This document shows, in pieces, positions 48,102 through 59,798 of a DNA stretch of 64,000 nucleotides. The stretch covers positions 23,480,339 through 23,544,338 of the forward strand of contig NC_068341.1 of the NCBI RefSeq assembly GCF_014633365.1, given 5' to 3'. The DNA comes from Diospyros lotus (Eukaryota > Streptophyta > Magnoliopsida > Ericales > Ebenaceae). Both the position numbers and the translations under genes were made by a program. Position 1 is the first letter of the stretch, and each line of letters begins with the position of its first letter. The notes beneath the pieces are model-generated. The model saw nothing but the letters and a program-made list of their open reading frames with translations, searched no databases and was not told where the DNA came from.

Positions 48102-48120
48102 TTTGGCGCCCACCGTGGGG
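48102..48120 (+). other. Element Z primer-binding site
   Basis: TTTGGCGCCCACCGTGGGG directly follows the 5' LTR. This sequence is characteristic of plant Tat-lineage gypsy elements. Confidence 0.85.
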
Positions 48121-48189
48121 CTCGGTAAAACTTACCTACCCCATAAGCTCGTAAAAAGCCTTTTAAACCAACCTCCCAGCTGCCACACC

Positions 48190-49065
48190 ATGGTGCAAAC
48201 CAGAAGCTACTCCGCCCAAGAGCCAAATAACCTTGATCACCCTCTACAAAATCCAACTGTTATAGAGGTCCTTCTTCAAATAGTCCAAAAACTCCAAAAT
48301 CGAGTTGCCGAATTAACACAAAACCAGCAACGTGACCAACCCAACGAGCGAACTGATTACGATGCAGAAGACAGTCGTCACCAACACCATCAGGCTACCC
48401 ACACCCCTATTCCCTCACATTTCACGTCCCTGTACTCCCACAACCATCCCTTCTCTAAGTTCATCATGACCGATTCCTTACCCGATAGCTTCCGTCCTCC
48501 ATAAGCCTTAGAACCCTATGATGACACCACCGACCCCCAGGATCACCTCACCACCTTCAGCGCCGCCATGCTAATAAGTGGAAGCTCAGACCCAATCATG
48601 TGCCAGTCCTTTCCTAACACCCTAAGAAAATTAGCCATGTTGTGGTTCTCATCCATGGAGCCAAATTCTATCCATGACTTCTTCGAGTTAGCCACTCACT
48701 TTCTTACTCATTTCTCCACCAATCGAGCCCATCGCAGGACCTCGGCCAGCCTTATCAACTTGAAATAGGGCGAGTAGGAGCCACTACGAGCATTCATGAA
48801 CAGGTTCTTTCAAGAAGCTCTCTATATCAAAGATCTCAACCCTATAGTATCCCTACACGCCATTACGGCTAGATTAAGAGCATGTCCCTTTACCGATTCA
48901 CTGGCCCGAAAGCCCCCCGCTACCCTGGCCACGAGGTACATCAACATGGAAGAAGCCTCAGCCGCCCAGTGCACGAAGGTTGATCTGCAAGTACAACCGC
49001 AACCAACCCCCCAGTTAAAACCTCCTCCCCAGCGTCAACACAGTTACAAGAGGGACCTCTATTGA
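48190..49065 (+). pseudogene. Element Z gag pseudogene
   Basis: One frame runs from the ATG at 48190 (MVQTRSYSAQ) to the stop at 49063, with in-frame stops only at 48502, 48766 and 48775. It contains YDDTTDPQDHLTTF, CQSFPNTLRKLAMLWFSSM, FFELATHFLTHF and EPLRAFMNRFFQEAL, the retrotransposon gag domain typical of Tat/Ogre-type elements. Reading continues in another frame at about 49254-49380 with CDYHRMFGHTIKECATLKDQ, the zinc-binding tail. The protein would build the capsid. Three premature stops and a frameshift make this copy inactive. Confidence 0.85.
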
Positions 49066-49630
49066 AACCAAGAAGGCTGGGATCACAAGAAAGGGTGGAG
49101 AAAACCACCCCAAGCTCTCGAGCAACCTCGGTTACACTACAACGCGTACACCCCCTCACAACAAGGCGGGACTGAATTTGCTGAGAAGTTTACAACGCTA
49201 GGGTCATTCCTCTCCCGGATATTAGGGAACGATGACACCCTCGTGGCAACACCAACACTAGCAAGCAGTGTGATTACCACCGCATGTTCGGACACACGAT
49301 CAAAGAGTGCGCCACCCTAAAAGACCAAATAGAGCAACTGGTCAGGGAGGGCTGTCTTCGTCAATACGTTTACCAACCAGATCGAAGGCGATCCCACCAG
49401 GGCAACCCAGGAAGGCAAAGGAGCCGCAGCCCTCAGGAGCGGTCCCAAGCAGGTAACATGCAAAATGCCAAACTATCCCCAAGAAACCCGGTAGCCGGGG
49501 TTATTAACACCATCTCTGGAGGCTTCGTAGGTGGAAGAGAATCAAGCTCGACAAGAAAACAACATCTCCGGACAGTAATGACAATAGATAGCGCCGAAAA
49601 GAGACCAAGGAAAATTCCCCGCCACCTGCG

Positions 49631-50000
49631 ATCTCATTTACCGAGGAGGATTTCAAAGGTATCGACAAAAACCTCGACGATCCCATGGAAATCTCAGTCA
49701 TCACCGCCAACTTCTTGGTGAAGAAAGTCCGCCTCGTAGATTAGGGAAGCTCGGCTGACCTGATGTACTTGTCAACCCTAAAGAAGATAGGGATCCCCGA
49801 AAGAGAACTAAGATAGTTCGATGGAAACCTGATTGGTTTTTTAGGGGAGCAGGTAAGCGTCTAGGGCTACATCGACTTACTAACTTCATTCGGGACAGCT
49901 CCACTCGCTAAGACAATCTGCATCCAATACCTAGTTATTAACTGTCGAACACCATACAAGGCGCTGCTTGGCCACCCTTCCCTCAACAAAGAGTCTCGAC
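49631..50000 (+). pseudogene. Element Z aspartic protease fragment
   Basis: After a frameshift the sequence reads ISFTEEDFKGIDKNLDDPM, VITANFLVKKVRLVD-stop-GSSADLMY, FDGNLIGFLGEQVSV and YKALLGHPSLN. VD(T)GSS is the retropepsin active-site motif, with the third codon now TAG. The closing LGHPSLN matches LGRPTLN of plant gypsy proteases. Nothing resembling reverse transcriptase follows. Confidence 0.8.
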
Positions 50001-50694
50001 AATGTTACCACGATAGTCTCAGGATTCGAAACCCTAAACCCGGTAAGGATAGTAGGGGAAGCAGCACTCCCGGGAACAATAGCCAAGCGGCAAGAAAAAA
50101 TGGCCAAGCCTCGCATTTCAGTGTACACACGATAGAATTAGAAAACCAAAACCAACCAATGGATGACCAATGTCAACCCAAGATAAAGCCCTATCTTGAA
50201 GAACCAGACTCTTGCCCAGAACAAGCCATCTGCGGCACGAGTGTCGTACCACGATCAATATCAGCGGAAGAGCCTGCCACCTAGCTGAATCTGAGGCATG
50301 AGGAAGCAAATGCGCACCCCAACCAAGTAACCATACTTCTAGGGACCTCACTGTTATGATATTCCTTGCTAAATAAAGACGGTTGCTTCCATTTATTACT
50401 CGTCATAGCTTCACAAAAAGCGAAAACACGGACCTTCCTTCTATACTCCCCAATAAACCTCGACATAATCCCATTTTTTCTCCACCATCCCGAGACTGCC
50501 TCAACTCAGATAACCCCAGACCTACCTGATCGATTAAATACGAGAGCAAGTCATCTACAACCTCAACCTTTATAGTGTGCATGCCAAAACAAAGACAAAT
50601 GTTCGGGTGAACTATAACTGAAGCGGGTCGAAGTAACAAGGTATGCCAACAACTCCACATTTTACATAGCAAATTCAAATACAGGCACAAACGC
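50001..50694 (+). other. Element Z, post-protease linker
   Basis: Interrupted short frames with no YVDD-type or integrase motif. In an autonomous element the reverse transcriptase would start here, so this marks the pol deletion. Confidence 0.5.
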
Positions 50695-52130
50695 TGACCT
50701 CGGGCACAACCCCATCATTGTTCTAGGCGCCTTGAGCCCACCTCGGCCCTATCGAGCCATGCCTTGTATTAGACAGACGCACAAGACCTCAAGCCAGACT
50801 CGGTCTTCCTTTAAACTGCGCTCCGAACCCAGACCGACATGGTCAGTCAGCCCCGCACGGACCTCGACCACAGCCCCGTCATTATTTTAGGCGCCTCGGG
50901 CCTCCTCGGCCCTATTGAGCCACGCCTAGTATCAGACAGGTGCACAGGACCTCGAGCTAGACTTGGTCCTCCTTTAAACTGTGTTGGGGACCCAGACCGA
51001 CATGGTCAATCCGCCACGCGCGGACCTCGAGCACAGCCTAGTCATTGCTCAAGGCGCCTCGAGCCCGCTTCGGCCCTATCGAGCCACGCCTTGTATTAGA
51101 CAAGCGCAAAGGACCTCTAGCCAGACTCGGTCCTCCTTTAAACCGTGCTCGAGACCAAAACCGACATGGTCAGTCCACCCCGCTCTGATCTCGGGCACAA
51201 CCCCGTCATTGCTCAAGGTGCCTCGAGCCCGCCTCGGCCCTATCGAGCCACGCCTAGATCAGACAGGCGCATAGGACCTCGAGTTAGACTCGATCCTCCT
51301 TTAAACCGTGCTCGAGGCTAAGACCGACATGGTTAGTCCACCTCGTGTGGACTTCGGGCACAACCCCGTCATTGCTGTAGGCGGCTTGAGCCCGCCTCGG
51401 CCCTATCGAGCCACACCTTGGATCAGACAGGCGTACAAGACCTTAAGCCAGACTCGATCCTCCTTTAAACCGTGCTCGGGACCCAGACAGACATAGTCAG
51501 TCCTCCCCGCTTGGACTTCAGGCACAACCTTGTCATTGCTCTAGGCGCCTCGAGCTCGCCTCGGCCCTATCGAGCCACGCCTTGTATTATACAGGCGCAT
51601 AAGACCTCGAGCCAGACTAGGTCCTCCTTTAAACCGTGCTCGGGAGTCGGGACCTAGACCGACATGGTCAATCCGCCCTGCGCGGACCTCGAGCTCAGCC
51701 CCATCATTACTCTAGGCTCCTCGAGCCAGCCTCAGCCTTATCAAGCCACGCCTTGTATCAAACAAGCGCACAGGACCTCGAGCCAAACTCGGTCCTTCTT
51801 TAAACCATGCTCAGGACCCAGACCGACATAGTCAGTCTGCCTCGCGCAAACCTAGGGCACGACCCTGTCATTGCTTTAGGCGCCTCGAGCCCGCCTCGAC
51901 CCTATCGAGGCACACCTAGTATCAGACAAGCGCACATGACCTCGAGCTAGACATAGTCCTCCTTTAAACCGTGCTCGGGAGCCAAACCGACATGGTCAGT
52001 TCGCCCTGCATGGACTTAGGGCACAGCCTCGTCATTGCTCTAGGCGCCTCGAGCCCGCCTCGGCCTTATCAAGCCACGCCTTGTATCAAACAGGCGCATA
52101 GGACCTTGAGCTTCCCTCAGTCTGATCCCA
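50695..52130 (+). repeat. Tandem array, unit about 164 bp, about 9 copies
   Basis: The block GACCGACATGGTCAGTC recurs near 50831, 50994, 51159, 51322, 51486, 51659, 51821 and 51987, giving spacings of about 162-172 bp. Each unit also contains CCTCGGCCCTATCGAGCCAC and TCCTCCTTTAAACCGTGCTC. GC content is far above the neighbourhood. Arrays of this kind in the 3' untranslated part are known in Tat-lineage elements and can seed satellites. Confidence 0.9.
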
Positions 52131-53504
52131 AAGTCATGCCTTGTAACAGACAGATACGCCGGACCTCGAATATTTTACATCAGGACACAACAGAAAACAA
52201 GGTACCTAAAAGACACTTGCATTTGATTACAAAAATTTTACATCTGATTATAGTCCTCATATCTATAATAATTTTACGCTACACTTGCCTATCACACTAC
52301 AACTGTCGCATGATACAAATGCCTGGAGACCTAACAAAAGACAAGAAAACGAGTAAAGCAAGGTCAACCAGCGGTCGCTACAGAATGCACTCCTCTAGAT
52401 CATCAGCAATCACTTTCCTTATAAACCGCTTAAGAACGGCTAGAACCTTTTTGTACTGCCTGACATCCTGCCCTCAAAGGGGTCGAATTCTGCCAGCACG
52501 ACTGCTGCTCTTGATGAAAATCCGGGATTACCCGCCGCCTAGGTGACCCCGACATTTCCAACTTTCAACCTTGGAACTAGCAGGCGATCCCCGACCCCAA
52601 CCTAATAATGTCGACGTTAATGGCCCAAGCCCTCAGATGCCAAAACACGATACTTCCACCAGAGGTGAACTCTAAGAAAGCCACACCACCCATTTTAGAC
52701 ACGACATGTCTCACCCATCCTAGTACTACCCTCGTTTTAACACACTCAACCACAGACCTCTTGGCGCCTGCCGTACAACTCAGGAAGTTACCACCCATAG
52801 GGTCACCAACAAAAACACCACACATGGGTACAAAATTCCCATTGTAAAACACTAACCGTATTTCCCTAGTCTCCCAAAACGAAGATACAAACAAGCAAGG
52901 ATAACATATAAAGAAACCCAGAGCTTCCCTTTCCCCTCTTATAAGTGCAATCACCCAGCGGTCATAAGACCCTCACCATCTCCTAAAAATTAAATATAGT
53001 CAGGCTCCAAAAAATCACGCCATCAATACAATCATATCCCTACCTCAAAAACAAAAAGCCATTCCTACCATGACCAATCAACGCCCTCCGCACGTTGATA
53101 AAAATGCCCTAAAGATGAAGCATTTCGTCAAACTAAACATGTTCGACGTTGAAATGTCGCCTCATCTGTAACCTCGAAGCTTGTGCTACGAGCACATTCC
53201 CCCTTAAATCTCTGCCAAACTTAAAGAGTTGGTACCTCAAGTCCTAGGATTGGGTACCAACCATACCATCCAACTCAAGAACCACTGCATCCGTACTCAA
53301 GCCCCCCGGCTCCCAGAAAAAAAAAAAAAAAAAGAATCACAGCATACCTAAAAGAAATAAGGAAGGCGCCTTGTGAAAACGAAAAAATTAGACATTCCAT
53401 CACAAATGGAAAATCAAAAGACAGTAGAAAGTCACAATACCACAAGGCCAAACAAAATCAAGAAAATATCATAAAAACCTACACTACTGCAATAAAAGAG
53501 TAAA

Positions 53505-54338
53505 TTAGCCCAGCTCGACTAGGGGTTCAGCATCATCGGCAGCATCCTCCCCAGCTCGACCCACTTTGGGAGTTTCCCTTGGTGTCCTGACCCACGTCCC
53601 TTCGGTCGGGTTAACAAGAAGGCCACCCTCGACCCTCATATATGACTTACAAGGCTGCAGGTCTAGGCTAGGGAACAAAGTCCGAACGTGAAGAAGAGCT
53701 TCCTCGTAGCCCTCCAGATACTCGTCCTTAGCCTCCAACACTAAAGTCCTACCAACCTTCGCCATCAATTGGGTAGCCCCGAGCGTCACTCAAATATGGG
53801 CAACCTCCGCCTTTGAATCACTAAGCGCCGCCCTGACATCTTCGCGCTAGCCGCCAAGCTGACTTATAACCTCACGGTAACGAGCCATGGACACCTCCGA
53901 CTCCTCTAACCGCTAACACAAGTCAACTATCTCCCTGGCCACCCTCTCCCTCGCCTTGCTCTCCGCCGCCTCTTGGACACGCTCCACCTCCTCTCGATGT
54001 GATCGTTTAAGGGTAGCTTTCTTCGAGCGGAATCTAAAATCCAACACCCAATGCTCTGCTAAAACCCCTAAAACCCAATCCTCCATCCGGCAGTACGCTA
54101 AATGATGGCTCCCTGAGGCGAAAGGATCGAACACACCCGCAGATGGCACCCCAGCAGATGACTCAGCTCCCCCGGCGCCCCTCTAACACTTCCCAGCTGG
54201 TGGTCACCCTTCATCATGAGTAGTTGAAAGAGTGGGCCCAGTAATAGAGGATATTAAACCTACGATAGGGAAAGTGGCGCATCATTCGACATCACTGCTA
54301 CCGTCCCCTTTATAACCAATAGGACTAACCTTCGACAT
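53505..54338 (-). pseudogene. Antisense ORF of element Z, coiled-coil protein
   Basis: The minus-strand frame from the ATG at 54338 (MSKVSPIGYKG) to the stop at 53505 has five in-frame stops, the longest intact parts being 53913-54149 and 53505-53789. The middle (KRSHREEVERVQEAAESKAR and SDSKAEVAHI) is a coiled coil. The end (EGYEEALLHVRTLFPSLDLQ) resembles the C-terminal helix of plant mobile-domain or transposase-28-like ORFs. Extra antisense ORFs between pol and the 3' LTR are known from Tat-lineage elements; their role is unknown. A TATA box lies 118 bp upstream. Confidence 0.65.
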
Positions 54339-54455
54339 CCTTCTATTAAAACAAGAAACTACCTCTACCTGTGAGGAACAAACAGAAAGAGAGATTGGAA
54401 AAATAACGTGCCTTTGAGAAAGAAACAGTGAAAAACCAAGAAGCAAAGGGATGCA

Positions 54456-54464
54456 CCTTTTATA
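54456..54464 (-). promoter_or_regulatory. TATA box for the antisense ORF of element Z
   Basis: TATAAAAGG on the minus strand, 118 bp before the antisense ATG at 54338. That leaves room for a transcription start and a leader of about 85-90 nt. Confidence 0.5.
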
Positions 54465-55163
54465 CTATCTGGCACGTAGCGTCAAGAAGAAAGAAAGATG
54501 CCATTAGATGCTTGGCAAAACGTTAGAGGCACGCCACCTGTCATGCACCTGTCGCGCATTCAAGTTTCGCAAAAGGAATCAAAAGCCGTCATGTACACCT
54601 ACGACGGTGCACCTTTTTGGTGTAGCTCTCCATATCCTAAAGTCCCGCACGATGTACGCATCAGGGAGTTTCCCCAACTGTCGGGGTCAATCTCCACCCT
54701 GCAAAGAGTCAGAGTCCAGCTATAGCTAGAGCTCCAGAAACATATTCAAAACTTCACCGAGGAAAGTGCTACCTTTCCTTCTCAAACTTAGATAGCATAC
54801 GTGAGCAAGAACTCGACCATACCCCGAACGTGTCCCAGCAGTATGAGATCCCATCGACGCGCACTCATGGTGGTTAGCAGCCCTTCGCACTTGGACGTTA
54901 CCTAACTAACGCCTTTCCCTTCCTAGAAAAATACCTCGAATCCTGAGGCCACGAGCGTTGCGGGTCATCACATAAAGAATACCACTCTGTTGTCAAGGCC
55001 AGACTGACCTTGAAATGACTCTAGGACCGCCATTCAAGCAAAGCAGAAATCAGCTCAACCGACCGCCTAGGTCATACTTAATCCCACTCTCCAAAACTAG
55101 CACATGTAGCAAAACTGCTCAGGCTTCCCTTTTTTAGCTAGAACGCTCGTTACTCGAGCATCC

Positions 55164-55175
55164 GACCTGGGGGGT
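55164..55175 (+). other. Element Z polypurine tract
   Basis: CTGGGGGGT precedes the 3' LTR. The last five bases (GGGGT) became the target duplication of LTR X, so the tract and LTR are now 2.6 kb apart. Confidence 0.65.
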
Positions 55176-55663
55176 TCTAACGACCCGTTAGAGGGCCCAA
55201 TATTTATTCAAGAATGATTTAATTAATTGTTGAAGTATTTGATTAAGCGATTTTGCCAATTAATTATTAATGTGGCAATTTAGAGATTTTGAAGGAAAAG
55301 AATAGCATTTATTTCTTTTTAATGTTGGAGTTAAAGGAATTTTCTAATGTGGAAATTTAGATTTTTAATTGAGAGAATAGTATTTAAATAGCATTTAAAT
55401 GGAATTTATTTTGTGAGAATTAAATGCAAGGGCATGAAGGTAATTTTGGAGTTTTATTATTAATTGAGAGTGTTAATAATAATTTTTGTATTATTATTAA
55501 TCAAGTGAGATTATGTATTTAAAGGAGAATGAGAATCCATGTATGAGATGGATTTGGATTAAGAGTCTCCTAGTCCCAATAGGAGAAGATTTTGAGAGTC
55601 TCCAAGTTCAATTGGGAGAGGGATTCCAAGTTATAAAAAGAAAGAGATCTAGGACTTTATGTC

Positions 55664-55672
55664 TATATATAG
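55664..55672 (+). promoter_or_regulatory. TATA box of LTR X
   Basis: CTATATATAGAGCCC is the best promoter candidate in the long-LTR family. It places a start near 55695-55700 and a first exon of about 90 nt ending at the donor-like site 55789. Confidence 0.6.
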
Positions 55673-55954
55673 AGCCCATTAGCTTAGCTTTTCTTCACGC
55701 CGTGTGAAGAACATAAAGGCCAAGAGATAGCAGAGGCTTGCTAGAGTCTTCAGGATCGCTCCAGGGTTCGATCAGAGAGTTCTATCAGGCAAGTATTCTT
55801 CCTGTAATCCCTTCCATAACAGGTTCATATCAGTTTTGATTTCAGATTATTCCAGTTCTTCGTTGTAGTTTTCAGATTTATATCAATAAGCAGAGGCGTA
55901 TATATATATGCGTATAACAGTGAAGTTATGAGTAAGTTCTATTACTCCTTATCC

Positions 55955-56370
55955 ATTTTGGATTGCCAGTTTTATTAATCCTCATCTATTTTAGATTGCA
56001 AGTTCTATTAATCCTTATCCATTTTGGATTGCAAGTTCCATTAATCCTTATCCATTTTGGATTGCAAGTTCCATTAATTCTTATTTATTTTGGATTGCAA
56101 GTTCAATTAATTCTCATCCATTTTGAATTGCAAGTTCCATTAATCCTTATCCATTTTGGATTGCAAGTTCTATTAAACCTTATCCATTTTGGATTGCAAG
56201 TTCTATTAATCCTCATCCATTTTGGATTACAAGTTCCATTAATCCTTATCCATTTTGGATTGCAAGTTCCATTAATTCTCATCCATTTTGGATTGCAAGT
56301 TCCATTAATCCTGATCCATTTTGGATTGCAAGTTCTATTAATCTTTATCCATTTTGGATTGCAAGTTTTA
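55955..56370 (+). repeat. 33-bp minisatellite, about 12.5 copies, in LTR X
   Basis: The unit contains CCATTTTGGATTGCAAGTTC then YATTAATCCTTAT. Copies are very similar. As 33 is divisible by three, one frame stays open for 138 codons as an 11-residue repeat, which is a by-product and not a gene. Confidence 0.95.
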
Positions 56371-56387
56371 TTACTCTAAGTTCTAAT

Positions 56388-56740
56388 ATTCGGATACCTT
56401 GTATCGTATTCGAATGTATCTAAAGTTCTTCGAGTATGATATTCGGATGGTTTGTTTATACATCCGGAAAGGTCAAGATAATATCCGAATATCTCGCTTG
56501 ATATCCAGATGCCTCCCTCAAAAGTTGAATTTTTTATTCGAATAGTCCCCAGTTATATCCGAATGCATCAGTGAGATATCCGGATGACCAGAATCATATC
56601 TGAATGTCCTAGTTCATATCCGAATACTTCCCAGCATATCTGAATAGCTTTTACTTTGAATGTTAGTGTATTTGGATGAGCTTTCTTCATATCCGGATGT
56701 CTTTCATCATATCCGGATATCCTTCCTGATATCCGGATGA
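56388..56740. repeat. Cluster of ATCCGGAT/ATTCGGAT words in LTR X
   Basis: About 17 copies of ATATCCGGATG, ATATCCGAAT, ATTCGAAT and decayed forms. It starts within 20 bp of the end of the minisatellite. Confidence 0.75.
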
Positions 56741-57394
56741 CTTTTCCAGAAATCTAATTTAGCTTCCAGTGAGTCCTAATTCAAGTTTAATTCAATTAAT
56801 GTATTCAATACCTTCCAACATTGAATTCATAAGCCAGAACATGACAAGTTAATCATACCCATACCCTAAATCATAGTTCATTGAATCTTTGTATTCTAAC
56901 ATATAGATGAAGATCATATCATGTTCAGCATTATTATAACATGATCAACATTATTTTGTGAGATTATGTGCATACATTTTGGTATGAGCATTGAGCATGA
57001 CTTTATATGGAGCACTACATATCGTGTGCCAGCATTTATGTGACCATTGCATTGCATTATGCGCGCCAGGCGACTTGTCCGCGGTGATCCCATCAGTTTC
57101 AGTTTCAACTTAGTTTATGAGTTGCTCGCCTGGTGGCAACCAGGGGGTTAGGGGCTTTGCCCACAGTATGTGCTTACAGTTTTTATGTATGCAGGTTTCA
57201 ATTCAGACAGGTATGTATTATCAGATTATGTGGGCCTAAGAGCCAAAGTTGCATACTTGCATTTAGTTTACAGTTTATGTGCATTACATTTTTATGAATG
57301 CAATCAGACAGTGATTATCCAATACAAGTTCAGTCAGCTATTTATCAGTATCGATATTCTTCAATTCAGCTTTAGTATTCTTTCCAGCTTGTTA

Positions 57395-57439
57395 CTTGCT
57401 GAGCTTTTGTAGCTCACCTTGTACTCTTCACCCCTCCAG
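57395..57439 (+). promoter_or_regulatory. Hairpin plus splice-acceptor-like site, LTR X
   Basis: CTTGCTGAGCTTTTGTAGCTC is followed by TTCACCCCTCCAG and GTTCTAA. It lies 319 bp from the LTR end. Confidence 0.6.
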
Positions 57440-57765
57440 GTTCTAACAGGGGAGTATCAGATGTGGGGCCTAGTAGCAATGTTTAGTAGTGTGTGTACGT
57501 GGAGCCGTTCAAGATAAAAGATGTCTGGGAGTCTGTTGAGTTTCATAGTGTTTTCTCAATTTAGATCTATTTTATATTTCAGTTGAGGGATTGTCCCTTA
57601 GACAGAGTTTGTGCTTTTCAGTCTATATTGACTCAAAGTTTTTATTCCAGTTGATTGAGATGTTCAGTCATGGTATCAGATTTCAAATTATCAGTTAGTT
57701 TATCTTATTTTTCCCGTAGCACCTCTTCTCAGGCAGTTCTAGAAGAGTGGGTGTTACAGGGGTCA

Positions 57766-58294
57766 TGCCCCGTCCGGCCCCAATCTTGGCCCTCTCCTTA
57801 GGCCCAATCTCAGCCTCCTCCTTAGTCCCAATCTTAGCCCTCCCCTTAGGCCCAATCTCTACCCAATCTTGCTCCTCCCTCTAGACCCAGCCTTGGCCCG
57901 GCGCCAGCTTACCACGGCATCATTACGATTCCCACTGGATATCCGCACAATAGCCTTAGATCATGTCCTCATTAATGGCGGATCCCATCCATTAATAAAG
58001 GTTCCGTTGCCACCATGCTACCACCTAGGAACCTCTACCGGTGTCGGATAGCCAGTCCCATCACCTGCAAACGTACAACGCAAACATGCAGGAGGACATC
58101 TTCTCCTATATCAGCTAGCTCTCTTTAGAGCCAAGGTATGTTATGATCTATAACCTACTGATACACTACCTCTCCTTACTCTCTTACTCACTCGACCATT
58201 GGAGTGTTTGCAGGTGTCAGCCGCCCCCTGGATGGACCCATCGCCAGAGCTCGCACCCCACCTCCGATCGTCCTCTTTTGGTCAGGAAGGAACA
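57766..58294 (+). repeat. 3' LTR of element Z
   Basis: It begins TGCCCCGTCCGG and ends GGTCAGGAAGGAACA, followed by the GGCTA duplication. It parallels the 5' LTR throughout, with scattered substitutions and small indels. Confidence 0.85.
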
Positions 58295-58905
58295 GGCTAC
58301 ATCCCAGGTTGACATCCCACATGGACAACACATAAACATGACAATGCCACAACACATACCATGCATCATATAAAATCAACATTTCAATGCATGTATTTAA
58401 CGCACAAAACTCAATGCACATGTATAAAACATTTTAGGACAAACCTCCCACACGAAAACAACCATTCATAGGTTAAATCATTTGCATGAAATCAAATCAA
58501 GTATAGGGTCAAACCACCCACAATAAACCAAGTTTGAAGTAGAAACTCTCATAAGTCAAATCAATTTTTCGGTAGAACTACTCACTTTTGAACCTATCTC
58601 ATAACACTTCGATTCTCGTACTCAACCTCGATTTTCATGCCAGGCCTCAATAATTGTACTATTACTCAATTCTGAGCTTCAACATACCCTGGCCATCATA
58701 TTTATTCAAAGAAATATCAATATCTATTTTTCTATAATTTCCTATATTTTCTTCCTATTTTCCCCTCAAAATTCTAGAATAAATACCTTAAACATTTTCT
58801 CAAAATTTCTTCCACCATAAATCATAAAATAATTTTTTAAAGATAATAAAATAAATTCCAAAAATTATCTATCACTCATGCGCCCTCACCTAGGCATGAG
58901 GGCAC

Positions 58906-59798
58906 GTGATTAAATCATTATTGCTTGTTGCTTGAATAATTTCCTTATCAAGCAACAAGTACTTTAACTTTTAAGTACTTAAGTGTTTTTCCAACATCAT
59001 TATTGAAAAAATTAAGAAATTTAAGTACTTGATGTTTTTCGTTTTAAATATCAAATAGTCAATCCTAAGTATATTCAAAAACTCAAGTATCATTATATTG
59101 AATGAATAAATCACAAACATTTTCACTTGAGTTTTTCTTTCAAAACCTTGAATGAATGTCTACCAATGCATTCATTCACTTCCAAGGTATTAAAGTTTCT
59201 TTTAAAACCTTAAATCTTGAGATAATTACTACAGTAATGATTCAAGTTTAGCTTAATCTATGTGTTACTCGGTTAACACATGGTTGAATACTTATGATAT
59301 TATTCAAACATGTTCAAGTATATTCTAAGCACCTATGTCATTTGAACACTTAGGTACTATGGACACTTAGGATAATCCTATGACTCATTAAGATTAAATC
59401 TATTGAAGCTTGTGTCCTATTGAAGCCTATGCCTTCCAAGTGATTAACAGGTAATGGAGAAAATACATTATAGGTTTTTCTTGAATTCTCATCTTCAAAA
59501 CATCCTCAAAATCAAACTTAACACATTGTATGATTCCCAAATTCAAAATTTTTAACAAGTATGCCTTCACCCTTGAGTATGACCCCTTGAATATGATATT
59601 ATAGTAATTACAAGTAAAAGACAAATTTCCACTCCTTATATTCTTTCCAATTTAGTCACATACTTCCATACAAGTTTATTTTTGTCATATTAGCGACCTA
59701 GAACCATTACTACATTGATTTGGGGTAGCCATGGCCTTCAATTCTAAATAATAATCATAAAAAATACATAATTAATTTAGCATTTGAATGAGAAAAGA
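58906..59798. other. Unassigned sequence between LTRs Y and V
   Basis: AT-rich with no gene. CTTAAGTACTT/AAGTACTTGA-like words recur near 58965-59040, and an inverted pair TTGCTTGTTGCTTG...CAAGCAACAAG sits at 58920-58968. Possibly the end of another decayed LTR. Confidence 0.35.

Larger units (their letters stand above)
55176..57758 (+). mobile_element. Solo LTR X between the Z polypurine tract and 3' LTR
   Basis: A 2583-bp LTR from TCTAACGACCCGTTAGAGGG (TG mutated to TC) to GAGTGGGTGTTACA, with perfect GGGGT duplication (55171-55175 and 57759-57763). A clear TATA box TATATATAG (55664-55672) is followed 125 bp later by donor-like CAG|GCAAGT (55789) and an acceptor-like site at 57439. A 33-bp minisatellite and a palindrome cluster lie in the putative intron. 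Confidence 0.9.
47559..58294 (+). mobile_element. Element Z: non-autonomous Ty3/gypsy (Tat-like) retrotransposon
   Basis: It has a complete pair of LTRs (543 and 529 bp), a perfect GGCTA duplication (47554-47558 and 58295-58299), a primer-binding site, gag and protease. Reverse transcriptase, RNase H and integrase are missing. A 164-bp tandem array, an antisense ORF and a polypurine tract follow. Without the inserted LTR X it is about 8.1 kb. Gag-only derivatives that rely on proteins from relatives are known among plant gypsy elements. The two LTRs are visibly diverged, so the insertion is not recent. Confidence 0.85.
47035..58905 (-). mobile_element. LTR Y (I2-like remnant), split by gypsy element Z
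   Basis: 47035-47558 and 58300-58905 parallel I2 from its GAGAGTTCAAAACA block (29190) through the CATCCCACATGG block and on to the ACGCGCC/CATGCGCC region (30120). Both original ends are lost: the left abuts Copia LTR W and the right becomes unrelated near 58905. A 42-bp unit with CCACTYTCAGCC is repeated about 2.5 times at 47387-47500. Confidence 0.6.

Noticed and set aside
51971..52546. 191-codon open frame
   Set aside because: It starts inside the 164-bp array and has array-like peptide at first; the remainder shows no domain and equivalent frames in other units are short.
55963..56379. 138-codon open frame with an 11-residue repeat
   Set aside because: It is the translation of the 33-bp minisatellite; the unit is divisible by three, so a frame stays open without selection.
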